Assembly: GCA_002295885.1 (NCBI GenBank)
Contig: DBGM01000045.1
Location: 13,943 to 27,252, forward strand
Direction: 5' to 3'
Origin: Phycisphaerales bacterium UBA854
Lineage (GTDB): Bacteria; Planctomycetota; Phycisphaerae; Phycisphaerales; SM1A02
DNA: 13,310 nucleotides
This document shows positions 13,200 through 13,310 of this stretch, piece by piece. Each line of letters begins with the position of its first letter. The first letter of the stretch is position 1. The position numbers and the translations under genes are program-made. Below the pieces are notes generated by a model. That model did no database searches, was not told where the DNA came from, and saw only the letters and a list, made by a program, of their open reading frames with translations.

Positions 13200-13310
13200 T
13201 TACTTGCGCTTGGTTCCGTACTTCGAACGTCCCTGCTTTCGTCCGTCCACTCCGAGGGTGTCGTGGGATCCGCGAACCACGTGGTACCGGACACCGGGAA
13301 GGTCGCGGAC
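13200..13310 (-). CDS. rpsL: 30S ribosomal protein S12, C-terminal end (partial)
   Basis: Reading in from the right edge, 36 codons and a TAA stop give the S12 C-terminus, including VRDLPGVRYHVVRGSHDTLG and RKQGRSKYGTKRK. These match the universal S12 ending (DLPGVRYH.VRG...GV..R.Q.RSKYG.K). S12 lies in the decoding centre of the 30S subunit, and the missing N-terminal two thirds carry the streptomycin-site loops. It is the promoter-proximal partner of rpsG in the str operon. The 5' end lies outside the window. Confidence 0.97.
   Translation of the reverse strand, partial: VRDLPGVRYHVVRGSHDTLGVDGRKQGRSKYGTKRK

Overview
The window looks like ordinary chromosome from a GC-rich bacterium, most likely a planctomycete and probably of the Phycisphaerae type. 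This is inferred from the gene families, not from any marker phylogeny. The pointers are a Tat-exported Gfo/Idh/MocA oxidoreductase, a large secreted DUF5117/DUF5118-type zinc protease, an M48 peptidase tail with a TerB-like end, and an exported beta-helix protein ending in the DLGGN...TCP style common in that group. I see no insertion sequence, prophage, integrase, CRISPR array or tRNA.

Layout, left to right. The C-terminal 287 codons of an M48-family peptidase (+) run off the left edge. They meet an M24 aminopeptidase-P-like gene (-) with no base between the two stop codons. That gene is divergent from a secreted calcineurin-like phosphoesterase fused to a LamG-type lectin fold (+), across a 77-bp shared promoter region. 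A GC-rich hairpin separates this from a secreted 956-residue metzincin-like zinc protease (-). Next comes an exported right-handed beta-helix protein with fifteen GG-A/G coils (-). A 525-bp gene-free interval follows, unusually rich in inverted repeats, with a 16-bp perfect hairpin and what looks like a folded RNA.

The right third, all on the - strand, reads from the right edge: the end of rpsL (S12), rpsG (S7), a strong intrinsic terminator, then a ThiF/MoeB/HesA-type adenylyltransferase, an NfsA-type nitroreductase 13 nt behind it, and a Tat-exported Gfo/Idh/MocA oxidoreductase. The str operon therefore stops after rpsG, with no fusA or tuf following.

The protein-coding content is mostly housekeeping plus exported hydrolases and surface proteins, and I do not see a multi-gene novel system. 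The items most worth checking are the structured interval at about 9004-9193, two genes whose -10-like box sits 6-7 nt from the ATG with no Shine-Dalgarno sequence (candidate leaderless mRNAs), and the phosphoesterase with a changed first metal motif fused to a lectin domain.
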